Shown here in pieces: positions 1 through 8,637 of a stretch of 64,000 bases of DNA. The notes under the pieces are model-generated. The model had not been told where the DNA came from, made no database searches, and saw only the letters and a list, made by a program, of their open reading frames with translations. Source of the stretch: Pseudomonadota bacterium. GTDB lineage: Bacteria > Pseudomonadota > Gammaproteobacteria > UBA5335. The stretch's first letter is position 1, and every line of letters starts with the position of its first letter. The stretch covers positions 1 to 64,000 of the forward strand of contig PKDC01000017.1 in the NCBI GenBank assembly GCA_002862435.1. The letters are read 5' to 3'. A program made the position numbers and the translations under genes.

Positions 1-113
1 ACTCGGGGATGGACCACTCGGGGATGGACCACTCGGGGATGGACCACTCGGGGATGGACCACTCGGGGATGGACCACTCGGGGATGGACCACTCGGGGAT
101 GGACCACTCGGGC
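1..113 (+). repeat. 15-bp tandem repeat encoding MDHSG
   Basis: Seven full units of ATGGACCACTCGGGG (9-23, 24-38 and so on to 99-113) are preceded by an eight-base partial unit at the window edge. All full units are identical except the last, whose final base is C. The unit length is a multiple of three, so gain or loss of units would keep the reading frame. The array continues upstream of the window, so total copy number is unknown. Confidence 0.97.
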
Positions 114-692
114 CATGGCGATCATGCGGGTCACAAGATGACGCTGGATGCCGAAGGCATGGTCATGAACTGGAACGAGGATACGCTGCCTCAGGATTGC
201 ACAAGTATCAGCAAGGACTACAGTTTCGAGGTGCGGGCGGGCACGAAGTATGCTGAATCCTACAACGGCACCATCTTCGGCTTGAGCCAGCACGAGTTTC
301 ATGTTGAACCGTGCAGCCGAATCACGGTGACATTCATCAATGAGGATGAAGTACGCCATCAGTTCATGGTGCATCAACTGCCCAAGTACTTGTATCCACA
401 AGGGATGTTCCACTTGGAAGCGGCCGGCGGCGCGACCAAGAAGGGCACTTTCATCGTCCCGAGTGACAACCGGACCTATCTGGTCCACTGCGATCTCGCA
501 CAGCACATGGAAAAAGGCATGAAGGGGCAGCTGGTGGTGGGACGCGGTGGCGTAAGCCTCTCCAGTGTTCCGGGCGTTACCGCGACCTTCCGTCGCCAGT
601 GGTACACCGATCCGACCACCCTGCTTGCCGCTTTTGCGGGTGGCCTCGGCGTTGCCTTGATTGGCGTCCTGCTGTTCCTGCGCCGACATTGA
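1..692 (+). CDS. Membrane-anchored type-1 cupredoxin with MDHSG repeat region (5' end outside window)
   Basis: The reading frame is already open at the left edge, so the true start and any signal peptide lie upstream. The visible part begins with seven MDHSG pentapeptides followed by a His-rich stretch, a pattern expected to bind copper through Met and His. A cupredoxin domain follows: a His in the VRHQF region, then Cys-x4-His-x4-Met (C in VHCDLAQH, M in EKGM), which is the spacing of a type-1 blue copper site. The C terminus has one hydrophobic segment of about 20 residues ending in RRH, a probable membrane anchor that leaves the copper domain in the periplasm. Family knowledge suggests electron transfer or copper delivery. 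Two copper monooxygenase C subunits in the same window make a copper supply role plausible, but that link is inference. Confidence 0.75.
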   Translation, partial: SGMDHSGMDHSGMDHSGMDHSGMDHSGMDHSGMDHSGHGDHAGHKMTLDAEGMVMNWNEDTLPQDCTSISKDYSFEVRAGTKYAESYNGTIFGLSQHEFHVEPCSRITVTFINEDEVRHQFMVHQLPKYLYPQGMFHLEAAGGATKKGTFIVPSDNRTYLVHCDLAQHMEKGMKGQLVVGRGGVSLSSVPGVTATFRRQWYTDPTTLLAAFAGGLGVALIGVLLFLRRH

Positions 693-740
693 CAGGTGGG
701 CGTCATCCCGAACCGCCCCGCTCGGGACTTTTCGGCAGTA

Positions 741-1226
741 TCAAGCGATGAGCTGGGCGGCGATATCCTGCTGCAAGGCCGGGTCTTCCGGTGGGGTCTG
801 GGGCGCATAGCGGGCGACTATCCGGCCCTCGCCACTGATCAGGAATTTCTCGAAATTCCAGCGAATAGGGCCGGGATGACCCTGTTCCGATGCGGTGAGC
901 CAGGCATACAGGGGATGATGATCCGGGCCATTGACTTCGAGCTTTGCACTCAGCGGAAAAGTCACGTCGTAGCGTGTGCTGCAAAAGCCGCGGATCTTCT
1001 CGGCATCGCCCGGCTCCTGATTCATGAACTGGTTGCAAGGGCAACCCAGCACCACCAATCCCCGCTCACGGTATTGCCGATACAGCGACTCCAGACCGGC
1101 GTATTGCGGGGTGAGCCCGCAGCGGCTGGCCACATTCACCACCAGCAACGGGTGGCCTCGAAATAGCGACAGCGGCAGGGCTTGTCCTTCCAGGGTCTGC
1201 AATTCAAGCTGATGAAAACCGTCCAT
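741..1226 (-). CDS. Glutathione peroxidase family thiol peroxidase
   Basis: A 161-residue GPx-fold peroxidase that reduces hydrogen peroxide or lipid hydroperoxides using thioredoxin or glutathione. Signature segments are present: NVASRCGLTPQY with the peroxidatic Cys (not selenocysteine), CPCNQF and WNFEKF. The length is normal for small bacterial GPx/BtuE proteins. The ATG at 1226 is preferred over an upstream in-frame GTG at 1250 because AAGGAG lies eight bases before it. It is convergent with the cupredoxin gene, with only about 50 bp between the stops. It has no signal peptide, so it is probably cytoplasmic. Confidence 0.9.
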   Translation of the reverse strand: MDGFHQLELQTLEGQALPLSLFRGHPLLVVNVASRCGLTPQYAGLESLYRQYRERGLVVLGCPCNQFMNQEPGDAEKIRGFCSTRYDVTFPLSAKLEVNGPDHHPLYAWLTASEQGHPGPIRWNFEKFLISGEGRIVARYAPQTPPEDPALQQDIAAQLIA

Positions 1227-1277
1227 GGGCCGTACTCCTTGTTGAGTCACAATCGACGTAGCAGAAATCCGCCCATA

Positions 1278-2372
1278 TCAGGCAATGGTGGATTGGCTCG
1301 CCGCCGGCAGGCGCGCTGGCAGGGCATCCTTCAGTTTGGATCGCAAATTACGCAGCAGTCGCTCGGTGGCAGGCCAGTCGATGCAGGCATCGGTCACCGA
1401 AATGCCATAAGCCATCTTGCTGCGGTCGGCGGAGATTTTCTGTGTGCCCCAGCCGATGTTGCTTTCCAGCATCAGCCCCAGTATCGAGCGATTGCCCTCG
1501 AGGATCTGGTTGGCCACGTTTTCGGCGACCAAGGCTTGCAGCGCCGGATCCTTGCTGGAATTGGCATGGCTGCAATCGATGATCAGGTTCTCTGGTAGCC
1601 GGGCCTCGCGCAAGGCCCGCTCGCACAGCGCCACGCTCACCGAATCGTAATTGGGCTGCTGGCCGCCGCGCAGCACCACATGGCCATAGGGATTGCCGCC
1701 GGTGCGGATGATGGCGCTCTGCCCATCCGGATTGATGCCCAGGAAACTGTGGGGGCTGGACACCGAATGCAGCGCATTGATGGCCACCGTCAGGCTGCCA
1801 TCGGTGCCGTTCTTGAAGCCGACGGGGGTCGACAGGCCGCTGGCCATTTCCCGATGAGTCTGGGATTCGGTGGTGCGCGCGCCGATGGCCGTCCAGGTGA
1901 TCAAGTCAGAGAGATACTGGGGCACGATGGGATCCAGCGCCTCGGTGCCTGCCGGCAGGCCCATCTCGGCCAGATTCACCAGCAATTGGCGGGCGATGTG
2001 CAGACCATCCTCGATGTGGAAGGAATCATCCAGATAGGGATCGTTGATCAGCCCCTTCCAGCCAACCGTGGTGCGCGGCTTCTCGAAATACACCCGCATT
2101 ACGACGAACAGCGTATCTCCGACTTCCTCGGCCAGCGCCAGCAGGCGATGGGCGTAATCCCGCGCCGCCTCGACGTCGTGCACCGAACAGGGACCGATCA
2201 CCACCAGCAGCCGAGGATCGCGCCGATCGAGGATGCGGCGCACACTGCGCCGCCCTTCCAGCACGGTCCGCTCGCCCGCAGAATTTAAGGGAATCTCGGT
2301 TTTCAGTTCCCGTGGCGTGATCAAAAGATCCTGAGCCACCACGTTGATATTGTTCAACAATTCCTCGGACAT
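1278..2372 (-). CDS. aroG: 3-deoxy-7-phosphoheptulonate synthase, class I-alpha
   Basis: Condenses phosphoenolpyruvate and erythrose 4-phosphate in the first step of the shikimate pathway. The 364-residue protein has the AroF/G/H family motifs IGPCSVHD, GWKGLINDP, GTEALDP, GARTTESQTHREMASGLS, GFKNGTDG and DCSHANS. I cannot tell which aromatic amino acid regulates it, so the symbol is family-level. The start is set at the ATG (MSEE) because AAGGTGAG lies about eight bases upstream; a GTG three codons earlier is less likely. A second DAHP synthase of a different subclass is at 59106-60221. Confidence 0.93.
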   Translation of the reverse strand: MSEELLNNINVVAQDLLITPRELKTEIPLNSAGERTVLEGRRSVRRILDRRDPRLLVVIGPCSVHDVEAARDYAHRLLALAEEVGDTLFVVMRVYFEKPRTTVGWKGLINDPYLDDSFHIEDGLHIARQLLVNLAEMGLPAGTEALDPIVPQYLSDLITWTAIGARTTESQTHREMASGLSTPVGFKNGTDGSLTVAINALHSVSSPHSFLGINPDGQSAIIRTGGNPYGHVVLRGGQQPNYDSVSVALCERALREARLPENLIIDCSHANSSKDPALQALVAENVANQILEGNRSILGLMLESNIGWGTQKISADRSKMAYGISVTDACIDWPATERLLRNLRSKLKDALPARLPAASQSTIA

Positions 2373-2509
2373 CTTTCCCACTCACCTTATTGGTTCGGTA
2401 CGGGGTGGCACTTCGGGCGGGCAAGCAGGTCAGAAGCGCAGACTGCGTGCGCCAACCATCTGGTACGGGCTGCAGTAAACTCTTCAAACCCGCGGCCGAT
2501 TGACGCCCC

Positions 2510-3283
2510 ATGACCGAACGACACCATCTCAAACTGCTAACGTACAACATCCAGGTTGGTATCGAAACCAGCCATTACGGTCACTACTTCACGCGTGCCT
2601 GGCGCTACGCCCTGCCTTTCCGCTCGCGCCATGAAAACCTGAACCGCATCGCCCAAATACTGCGCCCCTATGATCTGGTCGCGCTGCAGGAAACCGATGC
2701 CGGCAGCCTGCGCAGCAACTACGTCGACCAGGTGGCCTATCTGGCCGATCAAGCGGGGTTCCCCTACTGGCACACCCGTGTGAACCGGCGTCTGGGCCGT
2801 TGGGCCCGACACAGCATGGGCCTGCTCAGCCGCTATCGACCCACGGACGTGCGCGAAGTCAGCTTGCCCAGCCGTATCCCTGGCCGCGGCGCCCTGATCG
2901 CCCGCTTTGGCGAGGAGGCCGACGGCTTGCTGGTGGTGGTGGCGCATCTGTCCCTGGATCGCCGCTCCCAGGCGAACCAGTTGGAATTTCTGGGAAGTCT
3001 CATCGGCGACAAATCCCATGCAATCCTGATGGGCGACCTGAATTGCAGTTGGGACAGCTTGCGCAGCCACGCGGCCTTGAACGGGCTGCGGGGGGGTCCC
3101 CATCCCCTCCCGAGCTATCCCAGTTGGCGGCCCACCCGCAGCCTGGATCATATCCTGGTGACCCCCGGCCTGGATATTCAACATACCCAGGTGGTTAGCC
3201 ATGTCACCTCGGACCACTTGCCGCTGGCCATGCACGTCACGCTGCCTCATGGTCTGCGATTGACGGAAGAGCCGCTCGGCTGA
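2510..3283 (+). CDS. Endonuclease/exonuclease/phosphatase (EEP) family protein
   Basis: A 257-residue metal-dependent phosphodiesterase-fold protein. EEP landmarks occur in order: TYNIQ at the N terminus, LQETD (metal-binding Glu), an AHLSLD segment, GDLN (catalytic Asp/Asn), SLDHIL and the terminal SDHLPL His. There is no signal peptide. Its substrate (DNA, phospholipid or another phosphodiester) cannot be told from sequence. It is divergent from the DAHP synthase gene with about 137 bp between the starts, so the two promoters share that gap. Confidence 0.85.
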   Translation: MTERHHLKLLTYNIQVGIETSHYGHYFTRAWRYALPFRSRHENLNRIAQILRPYDLVALQETDAGSLRSNYVDQVAYLADQAGFPYWHTRVNRRLGRWARHSMGLLSRYRPTDVREVSLPSRIPGRGALIARFGEEADGLLVVVAHLSLDRRSQANQLEFLGSLIGDKSHAILMGDLNCSWDSLRSHAALNGLRGGPHPLPSYPSWRPTRSLDHILVTPGLDIQHTQVVSHVTSDHLPLAMHVTLPHGLRLTEEPLG

Positions 3284-3886
3284 GGTTTTTTCGCATCAAC
3301 CATGGCGAATATCAAGCCAGTCACAACCAAGTCTCCCCGTGATCGCTGCTGGCCTGTTTGAACTCATAGCAATTGGGGAAGCTGATCTCCTTCTGTCGGC
3401 GCTTGTATCGTCAACCCCCAATGTTTCCATTTTCGCAACCGCCGGCAAGCATGAACCATGAAAAGAAAAGCCCCCGAGACGGGGGCTGAATCACTGGGCA
3501 GGAGATCGGCGTTTTGTTGTTTTTGTTTTGATCAGTCTCGGCGTGTGTTGTGTTGTGCATCCCTGCATCCTCTAATAAGCAATACTGATGCCAGTGTTTA
3601 TGAAGTGCCAGGTAATCGCGGTTGTGGCGGTTTTTCCGAGGCCAAGTTTCCAGATTCTGACTGACTGGCTGGGGCAGGGATTGACCTGCCGGGTTGGGCT
3701 TTGTCGCGCTGCGTTTGGGTGCAGCGGGATGATGATGTCCGCTGAGTCATCAAGGCCTGCGGGTATCACAATCATCTGTCACAATGCCCGACTAGGCTTA
3801 AGGCTTGGCTTCGCCGTTTGGAAGGCGGCTTTACTCCAAAATTGCAAAATAGCTCAAAAACTCTCTTCATTCCGGAGCATCGATCC
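3284..3886. other. 603-bp intergenic region; possible small RNA on the minus strand
   Basis: No convincing protein gene is visible in either direction. The region holds a strong hairpin at 3469-3487 that reads as a Rho-independent terminator only on the minus strand. Just upstream of it on the minus strand is a C-rich CTCCTGCC stretch complementary to Shine-Dalgarno sequences. No minus-strand gene nearby needs this terminator. The right part contains the upstream region of the ParA-like gene. Confidence 0.5.
3469..3487 (-). terminator. Rho-independent terminator, minus-strand orientation
   Basis: Perfect 8-bp stem AGCCCCCG / CGGGGGCT with a 3-base loop AGA at 3477-3479. On the minus strand it is followed by TTTTCTTTTC; on the plus strand no T-run follows. 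No minus-strand gene ends just before it, so it may end a small RNA, or act in both directions for the EEP gene. Confidence 0.75.
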
Positions 3887-4582
3887 ATGGCGACGATTCA
3901 TTTCATTGGCGGCGAGAAAGGTGGTGTGGGCAAATCCCTGGTGGCGCGCCTGCTGGCGCAATACCTGATTGACCACAACATGCCGTTCCTGGGGTTTGAC
4001 TCGGATCGCTCCCATGGCGCCCTGCTGCGTTTTTATCCCACTTACGCTTCGCCGGTGGTGATTGATCGTTACGAAAGCCTGGATACCGTGGTCGAAGCGG
4101 CGACGGACGATGCCAATCGGCGGCTCATCGTGGATCTGGCGGCGCAAACCCATCAGCCCTTGGTGCAGTGGATGGAAGAGTCGGGGATGCTGGAACTGAC
4201 CCGTGAATTCGGCATCGCGGTGCGCTACTGGCATGTGATGGATTCGGGCAAGGATTCGGTGGATTTGCTGGGCGCGCTGCTCGATCGCTTTGGCGACCAG
4301 CTCAATTATGTGCTGGTGCTCAACCAGCTCCGTGGTGATGATTTCGATATCCTGGAAAAATCCGGCCAGAAGGAACGCGCCCTGGCGCTGGGCGCCAAGA
4401 TCGCCACCTTGCCCCGCCTGCACGAGTCCGCCATGACCCGCATCGATGCGCGCAGCACCAGCTTCTGGGCGGCGGCCCACAGCGGGGACAAGGAGCTCAC
4501 CGGTCTGGGCCTGCTGGAGCGTCAGCGCGTCAAGGTTTGGCTGCGCAAGGTCTATGTCGAACTGGCGAACCTTGAGGTTTAA
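3887..4582 (+). CDS. Orphan ParA/MinD-like P-loop ATPase
   Basis: A 231-residue SIMIBI-class ATPase. The N terminus has the deviant Walker A motif GGEKGGVGKS, followed by a DSDR segment and LIVDLAAQ (Walker B region). Such proteins position DNA or large cell structures, but no ParB-like partner, parS-like site, plasmid replication or conjugation gene is adjacent. The ATG at 3887 is preferred because CCGGAG lies about ten bases before it; an upstream in-frame start at 3818 would add 23 residues with no family resemblance. The role is unknown. Confidence 0.8.
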   Translation: MATIHFIGGEKGGVGKSLVARLLAQYLIDHNMPFLGFDSDRSHGALLRFYPTYASPVVIDRYESLDTVVEAATDDANRRLIVDLAAQTHQPLVQWMEESGMLELTREFGIAVRYWHVMDSGKDSVDLLGALLDRFGDQLNYVLVLNQLRGDDFDILEKSGQKERALALGAKIATLPRLHESAMTRIDARSTSFWAAAHSGDKELTGLGLLERQRVKVWLRKVYVELANLEV

Positions 4583-4587
4583 GGTCG

Positions 4588-4627
4588 CCACGCATTGAGG
4601 CGTGGTGGAATTCATCCCGCCTCAATG
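4588..4627. terminator. Nested inverted repeats between convergent genes, likely bidirectional terminator
   Basis: Two alternative stems lie between the ParA-like stop (4582) and the modC stop (4636). The first is CCACGC / GCGTGG (4588-4593 / 4600-4605). The second is a perfect 10-bp repeat CATTGAGGCG / CGCCTCAATG (4593-4602 / 4618-4627). The stems are mutually exclusive. No long T-run follows on either strand. Confidence 0.5.
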
Positions 4628-4635
4628 GAGCCTGA

Positions 4636-5739
4636 TCAAGGCGCCGCATCAAAACTGACGCCCTTGATGAGTGCCCACACCGGCTGTCCCAGAGCAAGAT
4701 CCAGGGTTGCCAGGGATTCGCGGGTGATGCGCGCGCGCAGGTGTGGGTCGCACCCCGGTTGCGCCCCGACCAAGCCGAGCAGCACTTCCGCATAGGCACC
4801 GGCGGGATCGGTGTCAAGGCGAAGCACACGCGCAGCGAGTTGGTTGCGGATGCTGGTGCCCACCACGGGCGCCAGGGCGATGGCCACGTCGCGGGCGCGC
4901 ACCCGCAGCCGCACCGGGGTGCCGACAGGGACTGCTATCTGCGGTAGCGACAGTCGCTGCCCGGCGACCTCGACTTCGGTCAGCACATACTCCGGCACCT
5001 GCGCCGCCACGCGGGCATCGAATACCACACCGCCCTCGAAGGGACCGGAGACGGCTTCCGCTTCCGGTTGCTCCAGCACGGTCTGCACCGCGCCGCGTGC
5101 CACCACGGATCCATTGGCGAGGATCAGCACGTCCCCTGCAAGTTGGGCGACTTCCTCCACCGCGTGCGAGACGTAGAGGATCGGGATGCGAAAGTGCGCG
5201 GGCAACTGGCGGATGTAGGGCAGGAGTTCCACCTTGCGCTTGCGATCCAGCGCGGCCAGCGGCTCGTCCATCAGCAGCAGGCGCGGATGGGCCAGCAGCG
5301 CCCGGGCGATGGCCACACGCTGGCGCTCACCCCCAGATAGGCCCGCGGTGCGCCGATCGAGCAGGGGCAGCAGGTCCAGGGCGGTGATGACCTCGTCGAA
5401 GCCAGGCGCCTCAGCCCCCGGTCGTGCCCGGGCAAAAGCGTAGTGCAGGTTGCCGCGCACCGACCGGTGGGGGAACAGGCGCGCGTCCTGGAATACATAA
5501 CCGATGCCGCGCCGGTGCGGCGGCAGGCAGCGACCGGAGGCGCTGTCCAGGAGAATCTCGTCATCCAGGGTGATCTGCCCGCGTGCGCCGGTCTCCAGGC
5601 CGGCCAGCGCCCGCAGCAGGGTGCTCTTGCCGCTGCCCGACGCCCCCATCACGGCGGTGATGCCTGTGCACTCGATCGTCTCATTGAGGCGGAGCGTGAA
5701 CCCCGGATGACGGACTTCGATCATGCACTCAAGCTTCAT
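4636..5739 (-). CDS. modC: Molybdate ABC transporter, ATP-binding protein
   Basis: A 367-residue ATPase that powers molybdate import. Walker [10 protein letters not shown] lies near residue 32, with signature LSGGERQRV and Walker B LLLMDEPLAAL. The C-terminal third is a Mop/TOBE-type molybdate-sensing domain, typical of ModC and longer than a minimal ABC ATPase. It overlaps the modB stop by four bases (ATGA), so translation is probably coupled. An alternative internal start (MIEVRH) five codons downstream cannot be excluded. It is the last gene of the mod operon. Confidence 0.95.
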   Translation of the reverse strand: MKLECMIEVRHPGFTLRLNETIECTGITAVMGASGSGKSTLLRALAGLETGARGQITLDDEILLDSASGRCLPPHRRGIGYVFQDARLFPHRSVRGNLHYAFARARPGAEAPGFDEVITALDLLPLLDRRTAGLSGGERQRVAIARALLAHPRLLLMDEPLAALDRKRKVELLPYIRQLPAHFRIPILYVSHAVEEVAQLAGDVLILANGSVVARGAVQTVLEQPEAEAVSGPFEGGVVFDARVAAQVPEYVLTEVEVAGQRLSLPQIAVPVGTPVRLRVRARDVAIALAPVVGTSIRNQLAARVLRLDTDPAGAYAEVLLGLVGAQPGCDPHLRARITRESLATLDLALGQPVWALIKGVSFDAAP

Positions 5740-6413
5740 GCGGTGTGCACCGGGTAACGGCGGTTCAGCCCGTAGACCAGCACCAGCACGGCGAAGGAAA
5801 AGGCGAGGAATCCGCCGGCGAGCAGATGCGCCTGGGCGAAATTCAGCGTTTCCACCTGCTCATAGATCGCAATGGAAATGACCCGGGTGCGACCGGGAAT
5901 GTTGCCGCCCACCATCAGCACCACGCCGAACTCCCCCAAGGTATGCGCGAAACCCAGTACGGCGGCGGTGAGGTAGCCGCGCAGCGCCAAGGGGCTCGCC
6001 ACGGTAAGGAACGCATCCAACGGCCGCGCGCCCAGCACGGCGGCGGCTTCCAGCGGTCCGCGCCCGACCGCCTCGAAGGCGCCCTGCAAGGGCTGCACCA
6101 CGAAAGGCAACGAATAGATCATCGAGGCGATCACCAGGCCGCTGAAGGAGAAGGTCAGCGTCTCGCCGGTAAGATCAAGCCAGGCGTCGCCCAAGGGCGC
6201 GTTGGGGGCAAACAGGACCAACAGATAAAATCCCAGCACCGTGGGCGGCAGCACCAGCGGCAATGCGGTCAGGGCTTCGATCAGGGGTTTCATGCGCGTG
6301 CGGGTATGCGCCAGCCACCAGGCGAGCGGCGTACCGACCAGCAGCAGCAGTGCCACGGTGACCGTGGCGAGACGCAGCGTGAGCCAGACCGGGCCGAGGT
6401 CGAGATCGCTCAT
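5736..6413 (-). CDS. modB: Molybdate ABC transporter, permease
   Basis: A 225-residue inner-membrane permease with about five hydrophobic segments. The cytoplasmic loop EAAAVLGARPLDAFLTVASP matches the EAA motif that docks the ATPase. The segment ALPLVLPPTVLGFYLL is typical of ModB. The start lies three bases after the modA stop and the end overlaps modC, so modA, modB and modC form one transcriptional unit. Confidence 0.95.
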   Translation of the reverse strand: MSDLDLGPVWLTLRLATVTVALLLLVGTPLAWWLAHTRTRMKPLIEALTALPLVLPPTVLGFYLLVLFAPNAPLGDAWLDLTGETLTFSFSGLVIASMIYSLPFVVQPLQGAFEAVGRGPLEAAAVLGARPLDAFLTVASPLALRGYLTAAVLGFAHTLGEFGVVLMVGGNIPGRTRVISIAIYEQVETLNFAQAHLLAGGFLAFSFAVLVLVYGLNRRYPVHTA

Positions 6414-6416
6414 GAT

Positions 6417-7181
6417 TCAGGGCAACCGGTAGCCCAGCTCGGCGATCACTGCCCGGGCCGGCGGGCTTTTCAGATAGTCGAGCAAGGCCTTGGCCGCCGG
6501 GTTGTCGCGGGCGCGGGTGATGAGGATGGCATCTTGCTTGAGCGCCGGGTACAGCTCCTGCGGCACTTGCCAGGTACTGCCGGGCTTGCCGCCGGCCAGG
6601 ACCTGCGACAGCGCGACGAAGCCGGCTTCGGCCGCGCCGCTGGCCGTCATGGCATAGGCCTGCCCGATATCCTCCCCCCGCACGATTTTGTTCTGGACGA
6701 CCGACCACAAGCCCAGCTTTTCCAACGTCTGTTGCGCCGCGGCGCCATAGGGCGCGACGGCCGGATTGGCGATCACCAGGTGCCGAAACCCCCCGGTGCG
6801 CAGATAGGTCGCGCCATCGGCACCGAATCGGTCGGGATCCGGACTCCACAGCGCAAGCTGGCCGATGGCGTAGGTGAAGCGCGATGCCGGCACACCGAGG
6901 CCGCTTTGGGCCAGCAGCGCGGGACGTTCCGCATCGGCCGAGAGCAAGACATCGAAGGGCGCGCCCTGCTGAATCTGCGCGACGAACTTGCCCGAGGAGC
7001 CCAGTACCACGGTGAGCTGATGGCCACTCGCCTGTTCGAAGGCTGGCTCGATACGGGTCATGGCGGCGGCGAAATTGGCGGCCACGGCGGCCACGACTTC
7101 CTGCGCCTGCGCAGCGGATGCGGTGATCGCGAACAACGCGGCTACAAACGAGTGGCGCAAGAAAAGGGCTGGACGGGACAT
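6417..7181 (-). CDS. modA: Molybdate-binding periplasmic protein
   Basis: A 254-residue solute-binding protein with a Sec signal peptide (basic start, hydrophobic core, cleavage near AQA-QEV). The mature part has the ModA landmarks VAAVAANF, VLGSSGKF, GAPFDVLLSAD and the late segment QDAILITRA. The start at 7181 has AAAGGAG eight bases upstream; an earlier in-frame ATG at 7217 would extend past that ribosome site. It binds molybdate or tungstate in the periplasm and hands it to ModBC. The OprP-type porin gene immediately upstream may feed it. Confidence 0.93.
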   Translation of the reverse strand: MSRPALFLRHSFVAALFAITASAAQAQEVVAAVAANFAAAMTRIEPAFEQASGHQLTVVLGSSGKFVAQIQQGAPFDVLLSADAERPALLAQSGLGVPASRFTYAIGQLALWSPDPDRFGADGATYLRTGGFRHLVIANPAVAPYGAAAQQTLEKLGLWSVVQNKIVRGEDIGQAYAMTASGAAEAGFVALSQVLAGGKPGSTWQVPQELYPALKQDAILITRARDNPAAKALLDYLKSPPARAVIAELGYRLP

Positions 7182-7244
7182 GGGCTGGACTCCTTTAAGA
7201 AACAAGAATGCGTTCACGAGGTATGGGCACTGCGCGGATAGGAG

Positions 7245-8597
7245 CTAGAAATCCATATGGAGCCGCATGCCCCAGATGGACGGTTCATCACCATCGGCGG
7301 CATTGCCGGGGCGGTCCAGTTCCAGCACTTGGATGTGGTTCAGCATCAGCCGGATGTTGGAGGTGAGATACCAGTTCAGGGCCAGCGTCAGGTTGCGCTC
7401 ATGTCCTCCGATGACTGCGCCATCGTTCAGATCAAGCTCGCTCAGCCGGGCGGCAATTTCCCAGGCTCCCCAGCCGCCGAGGCCAACGCTGGCCAAGGGC
7501 TGTACCCGATCGAATACGCCTTCCGCCACCTTGTAGCCCCGGCGCTCACCGGTCAGCAGCCAGGCTGTTTGTGCATACCAGCCTGAAAAGTCAGTGTCTT
7601 GTGCGGCATCCTTGCCCTCGAGCGCGGTGCGCATGTATTCCGACTGGAAGGTCAGCGGTCCCCACAGCGCCGCCAATTCCGCGCCTGTGGCGAGAACATT
7701 GTCGGTATTGGCCAACACGCCGCTGTCCACCAGATAAACACCCGTGAGGTTTGATTCCGGTTTGGTTCGAAACCGCAGTGCATTGGTGGAGTCGTTGGGC
7801 TCGTGGCGCCGCACGCCAGCGCCGAAGTGGAGGACTGCGTCGGGCGTCAGCACCGGCGCAAAGGTAGCGCGCGCCGCCATATCCCAACCCTCGTCACCTT
7901 CATTGGAGACGTCGCCTTCCGGCCTTTCTCCGAATACACCGGCAGCGGCGCTCCATTGGCTGCCGGATGTGCGCGCCTCGACGCCGATGCCACGGCCAGG
8001 CGTCAGGATGTCGTTGATGCCACGCTCCAGAAAGAGCGTGGTGTTGTCGCTGGTCAGTTGTTCCATGCCAAAGGGTTCTTTGAAGTTTCCGACGGTCAGC
8101 AATGCCGGAGCGAAGCCCTTGTAGCGTAAGTAGGCGTCCGTGACGCCTTTGCTGCGGGTGCTGGTGGTGGCGTTGTCCGCAAATTCGTATTCGAGCATGT
8201 AATCGAAATCACGCGCCAGCGTACCGCGCGCATAGAGCCTGGCGCGGCGTAGGTCGGTGCCGTCGCCCAAGGCCTGCTTGTCCGCTTCATAGGCGGCAGC
8301 ATCGGCCTCGAGGCGTCCGCCGACCTGGAAACTGAAATCGTTGTTCGGGGAGGCGAACTTGAGGCTCTTGCCATCGGAGACGGGACGGATGAGGGTGGCG
8401 GATTCGACCCGTTGGCGTGCGGCGCGCTCCGCATCCAGTTCCGAACGGAGATTACCGACCAGGGTTTCCAATTGATTCAGTCGCTGCTGCATGGCGTCAA
8501 GATCGGTGGATGTTGCTTCGGTTCCAGATGCTGCAGCGTGCGCGGTCCCAACCGCCAGCATGGCGGCCGCGGCGAAAGGTAGGGTTTTGCGAGCCAT
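7245..8597 (-). CDS. OprP/OprO-type outer-membrane porin in the molybdate operon
   Basis: A 450-residue precursor with a signal peptide ending near AHA-AAS. A short coiled-coil segment follows (LDAMQQRLNQLETLVGNLRS) and then a beta-barrel of the phosphate/polyphosphate-selective porin family, with GGRLEADAA, LRRARLYARGTL, FKEPFGMEQLTS and a terminal Phe (LHMDF) recognized by the Bam machine. AAGGA precedes the ATG at 8597. It sits between modE and modA on the same strand. The porin family is known for anion selectivity, so a role in oxyanion (molybdate) entry across the outer membrane is an inference from context. Confidence 0.85.
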   Translation of the reverse strand: MARKTLPFAAAAMLAVGTAHAAASGTEATSTDLDAMQQRLNQLETLVGNLRSELDAERAARQRVESATLIRPVSDGKSLKFASPNNDFSFQVGGRLEADAAAYEADKQALGDGTDLRRARLYARGTLARDFDYMLEYEFADNATTSTRSKGVTDAYLRYKGFAPALLTVGNFKEPFGMEQLTSDNTTLFLERGINDILTPGRGIGVEARTSGSQWSAAAGVFGERPEGDVSNEGDEGWDMAARATFAPVLTPDAVLHFGAGVRRHEPNDSTNALRFRTKPESNLTGVYLVDSGVLANTDNVLATGAELAALWGPLTFQSEYMRTALEGKDAAQDTDFSGWYAQTAWLLTGERRGYKVAEGVFDRVQPLASVGLGGWGAWEIAARLSELDLNDGAVIGGHERNLTLALNWYLTSNIRLMLNHIQVLELDRPGNAADGDEPSIWGMRLHMDF

Positions 8598-8637
8598 GAG
8601 ATGTCCTTCGGTTATCGCGGGAACAAGCTTGAGGGAA

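Noticed and set aside
1-113. Short tandem repeats as a possible CRISPR array
   Set aside because: Units are 15 bp, directly adjacent without spacers, and encode MDHSG in the frame of the cupredoxin.
5745-7241. Long plus-strand open frame opposite modB and modA
   Set aside because: Antisense to two strongly supported genes; the product is Gln/Gly/His-rich with no recognizable motif.
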